The notes: generated by a model not told the origin, from the letters alone. A DNA stretch of 33,285 bases from an uncultured Bacteroides sp. (GCA_900542985.1 UQPQ01000030.1:1-33285); one strand, 5' to 3'; counted from the stretch's first letter, positions 14,534 through 23,767 are shown. A program made the numbers and translations.

Positions 14534-17176
14534 TCAGAATACTGTACGTATCATGAAACGAATACCCCATTTATTGGCTGTAGGCAAATGGTTGTAATTC
14601 AAACGACGTACATATTCCACATGAAGCAATTTAAAGATATTATGAATACCAGCTGTAACTTCCACATAAGGAACCTTAGGATCCATCACATTGCTGGAGT
14701 AATTATAATGCCCTGTACGGTCATAATGTCCTGGGAACATCATCAGTTCATTGTCGTTACGGTTCTGTTCAAGGAACGGATTGTTTTTATCAGTCAACTG
14801 TCCCCATAAACATTTAATCCCGATAAACTCACGCCACTTCAATCTGTTCAGCAGAGGAATACGGTTGAACAGCTTACCCTGCATGTTCCACGATACATCC
14901 AAAGAAGCATAACGGTCGTTCAGGAACTCCATGTTGTTAATCAAGTTGAAAGTTTCATCCTGAATGATGTACGACAAGTTGGCTGCAGGCATAATCAGCA
15001 GAGGGAACGGGACCTTATTCCACTGGATACCTGCTTTCAGACGTGCATCAATATTTCCCCACGAACTCAACCAGATACGCTTATAGAAACCTACTTCGGT
15101 CACATTGTAAGTATAATCGCCTCCCAGCACCCCTTTCAACGCCAAGGTATGTTGCAGAGTAAATACCGGTGCATCCAGATTAATAGGCAAACGGCGCTGC
15201 TTGGTATTCACAAAGGTTTCTCCCGGTGCATAGCGGAATGCCAAAGTTGCTTCGGATACCGTAATATCGTGTACATTAAAAGGAGATTTCACCCATTCTG
15301 TTCCCGTCAACTCACCGGCAGCAATAGCTTCCTGCAACTGGTTTTCTCCGGCATTAGTACGATAAAACAGCATACCGCAAGGTTCGTAGTTTGCATGTTT
15401 CAACGTAACGGTAGTCTTCAATCCCGATTCTTTTTCCAGTTCGTACTTCACAATCGCTCTGCGCTCATAGTTATACTGGTCTACCGTAGACACTTTCAGC
15501 GAAGTAAACACGTTATCCTTATCGGTATTGATATATTTGTCGGAAGGCAACATATTATCATACTGATAGGTAAATGTCAGTGAGTTTTTCGGATATTCGC
15601 GGGGCAAATATTCTTTTTTATTGAAAGAATACTCCACCTCACCCATATATTTCGATTTCTGATCCTTGAAACCATACGCATAATATCCCTTCAGGAAGAG
15701 ATGAGGATGCAGATTGGCCGTAGTCTGTGCCGATGCACGCAAACGGAGTCCATCGATATAGTTGCTCGTAATCATGGTGTTGATAGGTCCGATATCCACT
15801 TTACTCGGATGCTTGGGTGAACCGGTTTCCACAAAGTTCTCAATCAGCGCCTTCAAACCAAACATGATATACTTGAATCCTTTTATTTTTGTCAGATTAT
15901 CCACAAACGAGCCCATCTTACTCTCCGATTTACTCAGTTCCTCCTGACGATACTGATTCCAGTACGCGTCATCCCGCATCATGGCATTGACGTCTTTCAC
16001 CTCACTGCCTTTCCGTTTGAATATCTTTTCGGGTATGGGTTCAAAACTAAAATCGAAATAACGCGTCGTTCGCCTTACCTGATACGAGCCCAGTACCTTT
16101 TTCAGATAAGACAATTCACACAGCATATCGTCTTCCATCAGGGCCCATTCGCCGGTAGGAAGTTCACCAAACTTCTGGTCTATAATCATATTATCCACAA
16201 AGTTGATGTCAGTCTTCTTCGGAAGATTCAACGTACACTCTTTCACCCGATAGGTAGAGTCGGCCAGGATATACAAATGTCCTGTAAAGCCAAAGTCACG
16301 GGAGTTATTGGGCACAAATGTAAGATGAAAACAGCGTTCTTTTTCCACATACACCGTATCCATGATATAGAACTTATAGAAGTCGATACCTGCTTCAGAT
16401 ACCGGACTGTCGAACGGATACTGCAAAAAACGGAAACGGTCTTCATAAATATCAATATCCTGGAATACATCTTTCAGTACAGTAGTCAGCATATCTCCCG
16501 TACTGAAGAGTTCATTGATACCTGAAGAATTAATCCCTTGAATAATAGTCTTCTCTGCATGCGGTTCCTTACGGTATACCTTCTGTGAAACCGTTTCATC
16601 AACCGACACAGGAAGAATATTCTTTCCCGTCATTTCGCACAATTCTACCTGATCTCTAAAGAACGGATATTTCTTGAAAAGGAAAGACTCGCGCAAGGAG
16701 TCGGCAGTAATGTTATTGACTGCAAGAGTAATCTTCTGATACTTATTATAACTGTAAAAGTCATTCTTCTCCAAGCTGGTACGCTGCTTGGAGGAAATCA
16801 CTTTCTTCATCAATTCTACTGCCGGATTATTCTTACGGGAATATTTTTCCTTTTTGGGCTTCACAACGACTTCATCAAGCACTAAATCAGAACGCATGCT
16901 CACATTCAATTCACGCGTTTTGGAAGACACTTTTTCTACCCGTGTAGTATATCCTACCATTGAAAAAGTCAAATTGGTCCATCCCGGACGATAGTCAATC
17001 GAATATTTACCGTCAATATCGGTTATTGTTCCCACTCCTTTCCCGTCATAATACACATTTAAATAAGGAATAGGATCTCCTGTATCCGAATCTATAACAA
17101 CACCGTGTATCTGAGACCATACATTAAGCGTCCAGACACATGCCATTATCACAAACAGGAATAATCGTTTTATCAT
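14534..17176 (-). CDS. DUF5686 outer-membrane protein with carboxypeptidase-like domain
   Basis: An 880-residue secreted protein. Signal peptide 1-21 (ends NVWSQ), then a carboxypeptidase-regulatory-like Ig fold (about 22-100: IHGVVIDSDTGDPIPYLNVY, GKYSIDYRPGWTNLTFSMVGY), then the long DUF5686 region, whose last two thirds look like an outer-membrane barrel (many aromatic-flanked strands, ending KWGIRFMIRTVF). It has no TonB plug. Family members are common in Bacteroidetes and their function is not established. It is a single gene with its own terminator, divergent from the inositol-lipid cluster. Confidence 0.85.
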   Translation of the reverse strand: MIKRLFLFVIMACVWTLNVWSQIHGVVIDSDTGDPIPYLNVYYDGKGVGTITDIDGKYSIDYRPGWTNLTFSMVGYTTRVEKVSSKTRELNVSMRSDLVLDEVVVKPKKEKYSRKNNPAVELMKKVISSKQRTSLEKNDFYSYNKYQKITLAVNNITADSLRESFLFKKYPFFRDQVELCEMTGKNILPVSVDETVSQKVYRKEPHAEKTIIQGINSSGINELFSTGDMLTTVLKDVFQDIDIYEDRFRFLQYPFDSPVSEAGIDFYKFYIMDTVYVEKERCFHLTFVPNNSRDFGFTGHLYILADSTYRVKECTLNLPKKTDINFVDNMIIDQKFGELPTGEWALMEDDMLCELSYLKKVLGSYQVRRTTRYFDFSFEPIPEKIFKRKGSEVKDVNAMMRDDAYWNQYRQEELSKSESKMGSFVDNLTKIKGFKYIMFGLKALIENFVETGSPKHPSKVDIGPINTMITSNYIDGLRLRASAQTTANLHPHLFLKGYYAYGFKDQKSKYMGEVEYSFNKKEYLPREYPKNSLTFTYQYDNMLPSDKYINTDKDNVFTSLKVSTVDQYNYERRAIVKYELEKESGLKTTVTLKHANYEPCGMLFYRTNAGENQLQEAIAAGELTGTEWVKSPFNVHDITVSEATLAFRYAPGETFVNTKQRRLPINLDAPVFTLQHTLALKGVLGGDYTYNVTEVGFYKRIWLSSWGNIDARLKAGIQWNKVPFPLLIMPAANLSYIIQDETFNLINNMEFLNDRYASLDVSWNMQGKLFNRIPLLNRLKWREFIGIKCLWGQLTDKNNPFLEQNRNDNELMMFPGHYDRTGHYNYSSNVMDPKVPYVEVTAGIHNIFKLLHVEYVRRLNYNHLPTANKWGIRFMIRTVF

Positions 17177-17322
17177 ACAAACAATCTTTTTTACCCTTTA
17201 TATTTGAAAAACGAAGCGAAATTACTGCTCTTAATTCTTTTAGACAAATCCAACACCCCGAAAAATGACAAATAGACCGTCTTTTATGTAGTATTAACCA
17301 TTATTAATTTAGATTTTTAGAA

Positions 17323-17352
17323 ATTGCATTTAAAATAAAAAGTGTACTTTTG
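17323..17352 (+). promoter_or_regulatory. Promoter of the inositol-lipid cluster
   Basis: ATTG at 17323-17326, an 18-base spacer, and TACTTTTG at 17345-17352 fit the Bacteroidetes promoter form. The first start codon lies about 57 bases further at 17410. Confidence 0.65.
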
Positions 17353-17409
17353 TAGGCTCAATCGAATTGTAAAAAGAGACAAATTAAAATTCATAAGATA
17401 TTAGAGAAT

Positions 17410-17889
17410 ATGCCAAAAGCGCCTTTATTCCATAATTTTATAGCAACAGGATTTGGTTCAGGATACAGTCCAATAGCACCGGGAACAGCCGGAGCTCTGC
17501 TTGCCATGCTCATTTGGTGGGGATATTCCCTCCTCTTCAGCCACTGTATCTCCATCCCTGTACTTACCTTTATTGTAATTGTGGTATTTACTTTTGCTGG
17601 AGTATGGTCTTCCAGTGTAGTCGAAAAATATTGGGGAGAGGATCCGTCACGGGTTGTTGTAGACGAGATGGTAGGCACATGGATTGCCTTGCTGGCTGTA
17701 CCGGAAGGTGCTCATTGGGGATATATGCTGGCCGCATTCGTATTGTTCCGCTTTTTCGATATAGTGAAACCGCTTGGAGTAAGAAAAATGGAAAGCTTGC
17801 CTTCCGGATTCGGAATCATGGCCGATGATATTCTGGCCGGAATATATGGTTTTATTGTAATTTATTTATACAGACTCTGCTTCGCGTGA
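17410..17889 (+). CDS. PgpA-family phosphatase (likely phosphatidylinositol-phosphate phosphatase)
   Basis: A 159-residue membrane phosphatase with the PgpA signatures: GSGYSPIAPGTAGAL (16-30), VVDEMVGTWI (DE at 85-86) and FRFFDIVKPLG...GIMADDILAGI (DD at 139-140), with about four membrane segments. By family it removes the phosphate from phosphatidylglycerophosphate. But it sits first in a cluster with a CDP-alcohol phosphatidyltransferase and an AUR1-like synthase. In the B. thetaiotaomicron inositol-lipid cluster, as I recall it, the equivalent protein dephosphorylates phosphatidylinositol phosphate. I infer the same here. The stop overlaps the next start (GTGA). A housekeeping PgpA role is the alternative. 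Confidence 0.85.
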   Translation: MPKAPLFHNFIATGFGSGYSPIAPGTAGALLAMLIWWGYSLLFSHCISIPVLTFIVIVVFTFAGVWSSSVVEKYWGEDPSRVVVDEMVGTWIALLAVPEGAHWGYMLAAFVLFRFFDIVKPLGVRKMESLPSGFGIMADDILAGIYGFIVIYLYRLCFA

Positions 17890-18410
17890 AAGATATACTG
17901 ACATCATTCCGACAAGGGAAAGGACTATTCATGTTTATGCGGGCACAGTTGTCTGCACAAATTGCGACAGTAACAGATTTTCTGTTGTCTATTCTGTTGA
18001 ATCAGTTTTTTGGAATGTATTATGTATATGCCACACTCATCGGTTCAGTAACAGGCGGACTGGTAAATTGTATCATTAACTACAAATGGACATTCCGGAC
18101 AGACGACTGCAGTCCGGCAAATGTCTTATTCAAATATATATTGGTATGGATTGGCAGCATCGGACTAAATTTATGGGGAACTTACCTGCTTACCGAATTC
18201 CTGCTCATGCAGAGTGGCTTTATTCAACTTAATTCTTCCACAGCCTTCATTTTATCCAAAGTTATTGCAGCAGTAATGGTAGCTGTACTTTGGAATTATA
18301 ATTTGCATCGGACTTTTGTATTCAAAAATGCACACATCAACAGATTACTGAAGAATAAAATAAAACGAATAAAATATGGAAATAAAAAAACAAGCAAAAA
18401 AGATGCGTGA
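17886..18410 (+). CDS. GtrA-like membrane protein
   Basis: A 174-residue polytopic membrane protein of the GtrA/DPMS type. It has four predicted membrane helices, a characteristic [11 protein letters not shown] stretch between helices 2 and 3, and a mirrored [12 protein letters not shown] at the end, then a Lys-rich tail. GtrA proteins are thought to help move lipid-linked sugars across the inner membrane. Here it lies between the PgpA-like phosphatase and the CDP-alcohol phosphatidyltransferase, so I infer a role in moving or presenting an inositol lipid; this is untested. The start is the GTG at 17886, overlapping the previous stop. The ATG at 17931 is the alternative. Confidence 0.8.
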   Translation: MKDILTSFRQGKGLFMFMRAQLSAQIATVTDFLLSILLNQFFGMYYVYATLIGSVTGGLVNCIINYKWTFRTDDCSPANVLFKYILVWIGSIGLNLWGTYLLTEFLLMQSGFIQLNSSTAFILSKVIAAVMVAVLWNYNLHRTFVFKNAHINRLLKNKIKRIKYGNKKTSKKDA

Positions 18411-19059
18411 TGCCTTGCAGCAACTCATCTACAAAATCATCAATCCTCTTATTCATGGAATGATTAAGATAGGAATTACTCCTAATGTAGTTACAACAAT
18501 AGGATTTCTCGGTAATCTGGCCGGTGCCTGCATACTTATCTACGCCGGTGCACACCCAGAACAAGAGCCTTTTACCTGCATAGGATGGGCTGGAGGTATT
18601 ATTTTATTATCTTCTTTGTTTGATATGATGGACGGCCAGGTAGCACGCATCGGAAACATGGCCTCTACTTTTGGAGCAATGTACGACTCTGTGCTCGACC
18701 GTTACAGCGAACTGGTCACATTGGGTGGTATTATTTTCTGTCTGTTCGGACATCAGCAACTGGCAGGTGCAGTGATTACATTTGCTGCTCTTATCGGCTC
18801 ATTGATGGTCAGCTATGTACGAGCTCGTGCAGAAGGTCTGGGACTGGAATGCAAAATCGGATTCATGCAGCGTCCGGAACGTGTAGTACTGACTTGCATC
18901 GGACTACTGGCTTGTGGAATCACAGCGCATACAGCATCCGATTTGACTTTTGACCCAATGCTTATCCTTATCGTACCGATGGGATTCATTGCCATCTTTG
19001 CCAACGTAACAGCTTTTGCGCGTATCGAATACAGCCGCCGTCAGTTAATCAAGAAATAA
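18376..19059 (+). CDS. CDP-alcohol phosphatidyltransferase (likely phosphatidylinositol-phosphate synthase)
   Basis: A 227-residue integral membrane enzyme with the complete family motif, D83-x2-D86-G87-x2-A90-R91-x8-G100-x3-D104-x3-D108, and [14 protein letters not shown] before it. It joins a CDP-diacylglycerol lipid to an alcohol. Given the PgpA-like and AUR1-like neighbours, the alcohol is most likely inositol phosphate, giving phosphatidylinositol phosphate that the PgpA-like enzyme would dephosphorylate. The ATG at 18376 overlaps the GtrA gene by 35 bases; the ATG at 18403 (MRDALQQL) is also possible. The stop is 9 bases before the next gene. Confidence 0.88.
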   Translation: MEIKKQAKKMRDALQQLIYKIINPLIHGMIKIGITPNVVTTIGFLGNLAGACILIYAGAHPEQEPFTCIGWAGGIILLSSLFDMMDGQVARIGNMASTFGAMYDSVLDRYSELVTLGGIIFCLFGHQQLAGAVITFAALIGSLMVSYVRARAEGLGLECKIGFMQRPERVVLTCIGLLACGITAHTASDLTFDPMLILIVPMGFIAIFANVTAFARIEYSRRQLIKK

Positions 19060-19068
19060 GTCCAACCG

Positions 19069-20007
19069 ATGAATACATTATACAATAAACCTACTGCAAG
19101 GGAAAGCCTGACGCTTGTCTTGTCTCTGGCAGCCTGGATGCTTGTAACGGCTTTATTTGTGGGAATACGTCCGGAACACATCGGAATGGGAATACTGATA
19201 GCTGCCCTTTTCCTGATCAGCTCCGTTACACGCAAACTCGTAGTAGCTCTTCTTCCTTTTGCCATATTTGGCATTTCATACGACTGGATGCGCATTATTC
19301 CCAACTACGAAGTAAATCCTATTGACGTACAAGGACTTTATGAAGCAGAAAAAAGCCTGTTTGGTATAACTACAGCTACAGAAGGGATACTGACCCCCAA
19401 CGAATATTTTCATCTTCACAACTGTCCTGCAATGGATTTTATGGCTGGTATATTCTACCTGTGCTGGGTACCCGTACCTATTCTATTCGGATTAGGACTT
19501 TATTTTGCCAAACAACGTGCCACATACCTTCGCTTTGCTTTGGTATTCCTCTTTGTCAATCTGATTGGCTTTGCCGGATATTACATTCATCCGGCAGCTC
19601 CACCTTGGTATGTGATGAAATACGGATTCGAAGTCATACTGAATACTCCCGGCGATGTAGCCGGACTGGGACGTTTTGATGCAATGACGGGACTCTCTAT
19701 ATTCGACAGCCTCTATGCCCGAAACTCAAATGTGTTTGCAGCAGTTCCTTCACTCCACTCGGCCTATATGGTAATAGCTTTTTATTACTCACTGAAGGCT
19801 AGATGCAGCAACTGGCTACGAGGTATCTTTGCTTTCATTATGATTGGCATTTGGTTTACTGCCGTTTATTCCGGACATCATTACGTTATAGATGCCATAC
19901 TCGGCGCCTCATGTGCCATCATCGGTATCGTGGTTTTCGAATATGGATTGATGAGAATTCCTGCATTTTCACGCTTCATTGACAGATATACTCACTACAT
20001 TAACTGA
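19069..20007 (+). CDS. AUR1-like inositol phosphorylceramide synthase (PAP2 family)
   Basis: A 312-residue membrane protein with about seven membrane segments and AUR1-type PAP2 motifs: HPAAPPWYVM (174-183), AAVPSLHSAY (224-233, H230) and VYSGHHYVIDAILG (266-279, H271 and D275). H230, H271 and D275 correspond to the catalytic triad known for yeast Aur1. Expected reaction: move the phosphoinositol head group from phosphatidylinositol to a ceramide or dihydroceramide, at the periplasmic face. Bacteroides make sphingolipids, so the substrate is plausible; the ceramide-making genes are not in this window. It is the last gene of the four-gene run. Confidence 0.88.
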   Translation: MNTLYNKPTARESLTLVLSLAAWMLVTALFVGIRPEHIGMGILIAALFLISSVTRKLVVALLPFAIFGISYDWMRIIPNYEVNPIDVQGLYEAEKSLFGITTATEGILTPNEYFHLHNCPAMDFMAGIFYLCWVPVPILFGLGLYFAKQRATYLRFALVFLFVNLIGFAGYYIHPAAPPWYVMKYGFEVILNTPGDVAGLGRFDAMTGLSIFDSLYARNSNVFAAVPSLHSAYMVIAFYYSLKARCSNWLRGIFAFIMIGIWFTAVYSGHHYVIDAILGASCAIIGIVVFEYGLMRIPAFSRFIDRYTHYIN

Positions 20008-20091
20008 TAAAATCAGCCTGTAAATGAGAAATTTGCCATAAAATGAGATAAAACGACAAACATACATCTCTTAAAAGTCTAAAAAATTGCC

Positions 20092-20099
20092 TACCTTTG
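20092..20099 (+). promoter_or_regulatory. Promoter (-7 element) of the PfkB-family kinase
   Basis: TACCTTTG matches TAnnTTTG exactly; the -33 region is not clear. Transcription would begin near 20107, inside the upstream extension of the open frame, which supports the start at 20126 instead of 20087. Confidence 0.6.
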
Positions 20100-20125
20100 C
20101 GGGCAAATTTTTAGACTTTACGCCA

Positions 20126-21022
20126 ATGAATGATATTTGTTGCATCGGACACATCACTTTAGACAAGATAATTACTCCGAAACAAACTACGTACATGCCT
20201 GGAGGAACGGCCTACTATTTTTCTCATGGAATCCGTCACCTACAGAACAGTCAAAATTATAAACTGATAACAGCACTGGCACCAAGCGAAATGGCTTCGG
20301 TAGAAGAGCTTCGCAGCAAAGGAGTAGAAGTAAAAGTGCTTCCCAGCAAGCATACTGTATATTTCGAAAATGCATACGGTGAAAACCAGGACAACCGTAC
20401 CCAACGCGTATTGGCTAAAGCCGATCCGTTCACAGTAGAAGGCCTCGAAGGAGAAGAAGCCCGTTTCTATCATTTGGGAAGTCTGTTGGCCGATGATTTT
20501 CCGTTGGATGTTCTTCAATATCTGTCAAAAAAAGGTACACTTTCTGTCGATGCACAAGGATATTTACGTGAAGTAAGAGGAGAGAATGTTCACGCTATAG
20601 ATTGGGCAAACAAAAAAGAAATGCTGCAATATGTAGATATTCTGAAAGTAAACGAACACGAGGCAGAAGTGTTGACCGGACTATCAGACTATCAACAAGC
20701 CTCTATCCGACTGGCAGAATGGGGAGTCAAAGAAGTTTTGCTCACATTGGGAAGTTCCGGTTCTCTGATTTATGCAGACGGTAAATTTTACAGAATACCA
20801 GCTTATCCACCCAAAGAAGTAGTAGATGCTACCGGTTGTGGAGATACATACGTAATGGGATATCTGTATATGAGAAACAAAGGAGCTTCATATGAAGAAG
20901 CCGGCTGTTTTGCTGCTGCATTGTCTACTCTGAAAATTGAAAAATCAGGTCCTTTCTCCGGCAGTGAAGAAGAAGTCCTTCAAATCATAGAAAACAGCAA
21001 TCTTCATCCAGAGATTTTATAA
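20126..21022 (+). CDS. PfkB-family carbohydrate/polyol kinase
   Basis: A 298-residue ribokinase-fold kinase. N-terminal substrate motif with GG at 26-27 (MPGGTAYYFSHG); C-terminal anion hole and catalytic base VVDATGCGDTYVMGYL (D240). The usual Ala of GAGD is Cys here. ATP-dependent phosphorylation of a sugar, polyol or nucleoside is expected; the substrate cannot be read from sequence. It follows the inositol-lipid cluster by about 120 bases but has its own -7 element and a strong terminator. PfkB kinases that phosphorylate myo-inositol are known in archaea and plants, so this kinase could supply inositol phosphate; that is inference. The ATG at 20126 is chosen because the extra 13 residues lie over the promoter. 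Confidence 0.88.
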   Translation: MNDICCIGHITLDKIITPKQTTYMPGGTAYYFSHGIRHLQNSQNYKLITALAPSEMASVEELRSKGVEVKVLPSKHTVYFENAYGENQDNRTQRVLAKADPFTVEGLEGEEARFYHLGSLLADDFPLDVLQYLSKKGTLSVDAQGYLREVRGENVHAIDWANKKEMLQYVDILKVNEHEAEVLTGLSDYQQASIRLAEWGVKEVLLTLGSSGSLIYADGKFYRIPAYPPKEVVDATGCGDTYVMGYLYMRNKGASYEEAGCFAAALSTLKIEKSGPFSGSEEEVLQIIENSNLHPEIL

Positions 21023-21028
21023 CATAAA

Positions 21029-21073
21029 AAAAGAGTGTATCCATTATAAGTTATTCAGTGGATACACTCTTTT
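21029..21073. terminator. Bidirectional terminator between convergent genes
   Basis: Stem AAGAGTGTATCCA (21031-21043) with TGGATACACTCTT (21059-21071), extended by A:T pairs at both ends, and a 15-base loop. T runs follow on both strands. It serves the PfkB-type kinase gene (+) and the GH2 gene (-). Confidence 0.88.
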
Positions 21074-21105
21074 CTTTTATAATTATATAATGCTATTTTA
21101 AATCT

Positions 21106-21243
21106 TTACTCAAAATTGCTTTGCTGCTTCTCAACTTCCTTTAAACGCATTTTCTTCTGTCTATTATCATTGTCAACCTCTACACTCTGATGCTCTATAC
21201 GGTATTTTTGTACAGAATGAAGCAGATTTAATTCTTCTTGATC
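21106..21243 (-). pseudogene. Out-of-frame C-terminal tail of the GH2 gene
   Basis: Shifting frame by one base at about 21243-21250 (minus-strand GCCAGCCGATCAAG) gives a continuous, sensible tail that begins DQEELNLLHSVQKYRIEH and runs 45 residues through a charged stretch to QQSNFE and a TAA at 21106-21108. The frame as written instead gives a short Arg/Ser-rich, unlikely tail (SRSRRIKSASFC...) ending at 21173. One extra base, most simply a C in the CC of AGCCGAT, explains this. It is either a real frameshift or a sequencing error. Confidence 0.7.
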
Positions 21244-23767
21244 GGCTGGCTATCCACTCTCCAGAAGCAGGATGAGTAGTAATCTCTATTTCTGCCGACT
21301 GAGGTGTATGAATACCTTGCCAACACATAGAAGCACGCACTCGAATCTTTCCCGGTACCGTAGTTGACTGCACTAACACAGGAGCAGTCCCCCACGAAAT
21401 AGCCCTTGGATTAGTAAATGTACGTTCATCAGCCACCAACCGGCCTTCTCCTTCTATTTCAAATTTTATCATTCCGTTATTCAGGCGTTTGATATTTCCT
21501 TTTTCATCGGTTATAGCTGCTACTACTGTCACTATATCCGAACCATCAGCTACCATGTCCACTCCTTCATTGTCTACCCACAGCACTAATTTAGATGGAC
21601 GGCGTGCTGGTTCCACTTTATGTGTAGCTACTACCTTGCCACCTACAAGTCCCTCTGCCAGCAAATAAGAATCAGTCTGTTTTGCTTCACGAGAAAGTGC
21701 CTTATCATCCATGACATCAAAAACCCCGGGAAAAGTAATTATAGGAGAAGGCATACCTTGTTCATCTGCCGGTTTACGATAAGTAAACGTTTTCCCTTCC
21801 TTACAATACGTCAACCGTACTTCTTCACAGTTACTATATACGGTAATATCTTTAGGTGAAAAAGGAGTCATGGCATGAGCAATATATACCATCGGGCCAT
21901 TCTCTGCTATTAAAGCCGGATTCTCTTGTACCGGACGCTGCGAACAAAACATATAATAAGAATATTTAGGTTGACGGAATGCATCCATTATCCCTCCATA
22001 AAACGGATCGGGATGATAACCTCGCTGATGATCGAACGAATGCCATAAACAACCACCTACATGTTGACGGGATGTACGATATAAAGCATCATAACAAGTA
22101 TATTGATAAGAAGGCTTGGCATATCCCTGAGCCTGAATCAGCATTGGAACTTCTCCCCATCCTCTATATACCCTACTTGGAGAATTATGAGAATTCCAGT
22201 CATCCACGTTATCGCCCCATTCCCGGGTAAAATAACTGATTTTGGGATCCATTGTATCCGTATTAAACGCTCCTCCTGCTCCATTCAACGGATGAGTAAA
22301 ATGAACCGGGAAATACTCGTGTCCTTTAGCTGTCACATCACATCCTGCATAACAATAAGGATAGGGATACTCTTCTTTCAGAATATTAACTACATTACAG
22401 GCAAAATCTTCCGGATACCAGGTTTCATTCAAAATGGGTTCCCATATCCATACAGAAGGATGATTACGGTCACGACGTACCATATTACGTATATCACTAT
22501 ATACACGACGCGCAAATACTGGTTCCTCATTCCAGAACTGCCAGCCTGGTGTATTGACAATGACAAAAAGTCCCAACTCATCGCAAGCATCCATGAATGC
22601 AGGATCCTGCGGATAATGTGCATTACGAATTACCCGAAGCCCTGCATCTCTCAGTTTTTTTGCGTCACGCCAGTGTAAGCTATTTGGCAACGCATTGCCT
22701 ATCACGGCGAAATCCTGATGACGGTTGGCACCAATTAAAGGGAAAGAATAAGGTTTTCCATTCAGCCAAAATCCGTCCTTTCCTTTGAACTCAATACTTC
22801 GTATCCCTATTCTTCTGCGGTATCCATCCACCGTATCTCCATTCCGATCTTTGACATACACAAACAAATCGTACAAATAAGGAGAATCAGGTTCCCACAA
22901 ATGAGGTTGCTGTACCTTCATTTCTGCAGACAACTGTTGCGCTTTACCAGAGCGGAGCTTTACATTCTTTTCGGTCATAGCTACCAGTTTTCCATCTTTA
23001 TCGCATAAGCGGTAGATCAGTTTGCCTGTAAACATTGCAGACGATGCATTTCGCAGATGAGCATCCAGACGAAGCTGAGCTTCTACATCCGAGATATTTC
23101 CAAATGAAACGAACAAACCACCACCAGCTACTTCTTCCTCATAATTAGGATCGGTAATATATACTCTATTATGTGCCACCAGCCAACAATCACGGTAAAT
23201 ACCACCTAAATAAGCAAAATCAAGCATATCTTGTGCCTTACCGGGAGGATAAGAAGGGTCATCTGAATTATCTGTCCACACAGCAATCACATTATCCTGT
23301 CCATAACGAAGATAGGATGTTATATCTGCAATAACCGGAAGGAAACCTCCAAAGTGTTCCTTCACCAACTGTCCGTTTACCCATACCTTCGACTTACCCA
23401 TAATTGCTTCAAAATGCAGGAAAAGCTGCTTTCCTTTCCATTCTTCCTGTGGGGTAAAATGCTTTCGATACCAGGCCTCTCCTTGATAATTGATGCAACC
23501 ACTTGCCTCGTAGGGCAACAGTTCCAAGCCATGAGGCAAAGATACCAGTTTCCAATCCTTGTCGTCAAAATCTACACTTTGAGCTCCAGACATTTTCCCA
23601 CGTAAGAATCTCCAGGCGGGATTCATACTATAGACACTACGTCCGGTTTCAGGAAGCTGATAGAAACCAGCAGTAGAAAAACGGGGTTGATACGAGGCAA
23701 AGGCCGAAACGGCACAAAGAACCAGACAAAAACATAAAAGCCTCAACAAATTGGTACAGTGTTTCAT
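21173..23767 (-). CDS. GH2 glycoside hydrolase (beta-galactosidase-like), C-terminus frameshifted
   Basis: An 864-residue secreted enzyme as written. Signal peptide 1-24 (ends AVSAFA), sugar-binding jelly-roll domain (about 45-205: WYRKHF, LHFEAIMGKSKVWVNG), Ig-like domain (about 215-330), (alpha/beta)8 barrel (about 330-620: RNAHYPQDPAFMDACDELGL, acid/base E448 in WEPILNET, likely nucleophile E516 in FTREWGDN) and C-terminal Ig-like domains (TFPGVFD, VADGSDIVTVVAAITDEKGN). It should cleave beta-linked galactose-like sugars in the periplasm or at the surface; linkage and substrate are not readable, and glucuronidase or other GH2 activity is possible. The last 23 or so residues are probably out of frame (see 21106-21243); all catalytic domains are intact. 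It follows a FucP-type transporter gene on the same strand, 180 bases away. Confidence 0.9.
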   Translation of the reverse strand: MKHCTNLLRLLCFCLVLCAVSAFASYQPRFSTAGFYQLPETGRSVYSMNPAWRFLRGKMSGAQSVDFDDKDWKLVSLPHGLELLPYEASGCINYQGEAWYRKHFTPQEEWKGKQLFLHFEAIMGKSKVWVNGQLVKEHFGGFLPVIADITSYLRYGQDNVIAVWTDNSDDPSYPPGKAQDMLDFAYLGGIYRDCWLVAHNRVYITDPNYEEEVAGGGLFVSFGNISDVEAQLRLDAHLRNASSAMFTGKLIYRLCDKDGKLVAMTEKNVKLRSGKAQQLSAEMKVQQPHLWEPDSPYLYDLFVYVKDRNGDTVDGYRRRIGIRSIEFKGKDGFWLNGKPYSFPLIGANRHQDFAVIGNALPNSLHWRDAKKLRDAGLRVIRNAHYPQDPAFMDACDELGLFVIVNTPGWQFWNEEPVFARRVYSDIRNMVRRDRNHPSVWIWEPILNETWYPEDFACNVVNILKEEYPYPYCYAGCDVTAKGHEYFPVHFTHPLNGAGGAFNTDTMDPKISYFTREWGDNVDDWNSHNSPSRVYRGWGEVPMLIQAQGYAKPSYQYTCYDALYRTSRQHVGGCLWHSFDHQRGYHPDPFYGGIMDAFRQPKYSYYMFCSQRPVQENPALIAENGPMVYIAHAMTPFSPKDITVYSNCEEVRLTYCKEGKTFTYRKPADEQGMPSPIITFPGVFDVMDDKALSREAKQTDSYLLAEGLVGGKVVATHKVEPARRPSKLVLWVDNEGVDMVADGSDIVTVVAAITDEKGNIKRLNNGMIKFEIEGEGRLVADERTFTNPRAISWGTAPVLVQSTTVPGKIRVRASMCWQGIHTPQSAEIEITTHPASGEWIASRSRRIKSASFCTKIPYRASECRG

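Noticed and set aside
15149..15583. Open frame of 144 codons (+) opposite the DUF5686 gene
   Set aside because: Shadow of a long conserved minus-strand gene, with no motif and no start context.
22103..22678. Open frame of 191 codons (+) opposite the GH2 gene
   Set aside because: Shadow of the catalytic domain of GH2; composition (Ile/Arg/His-rich) is not protein-like.
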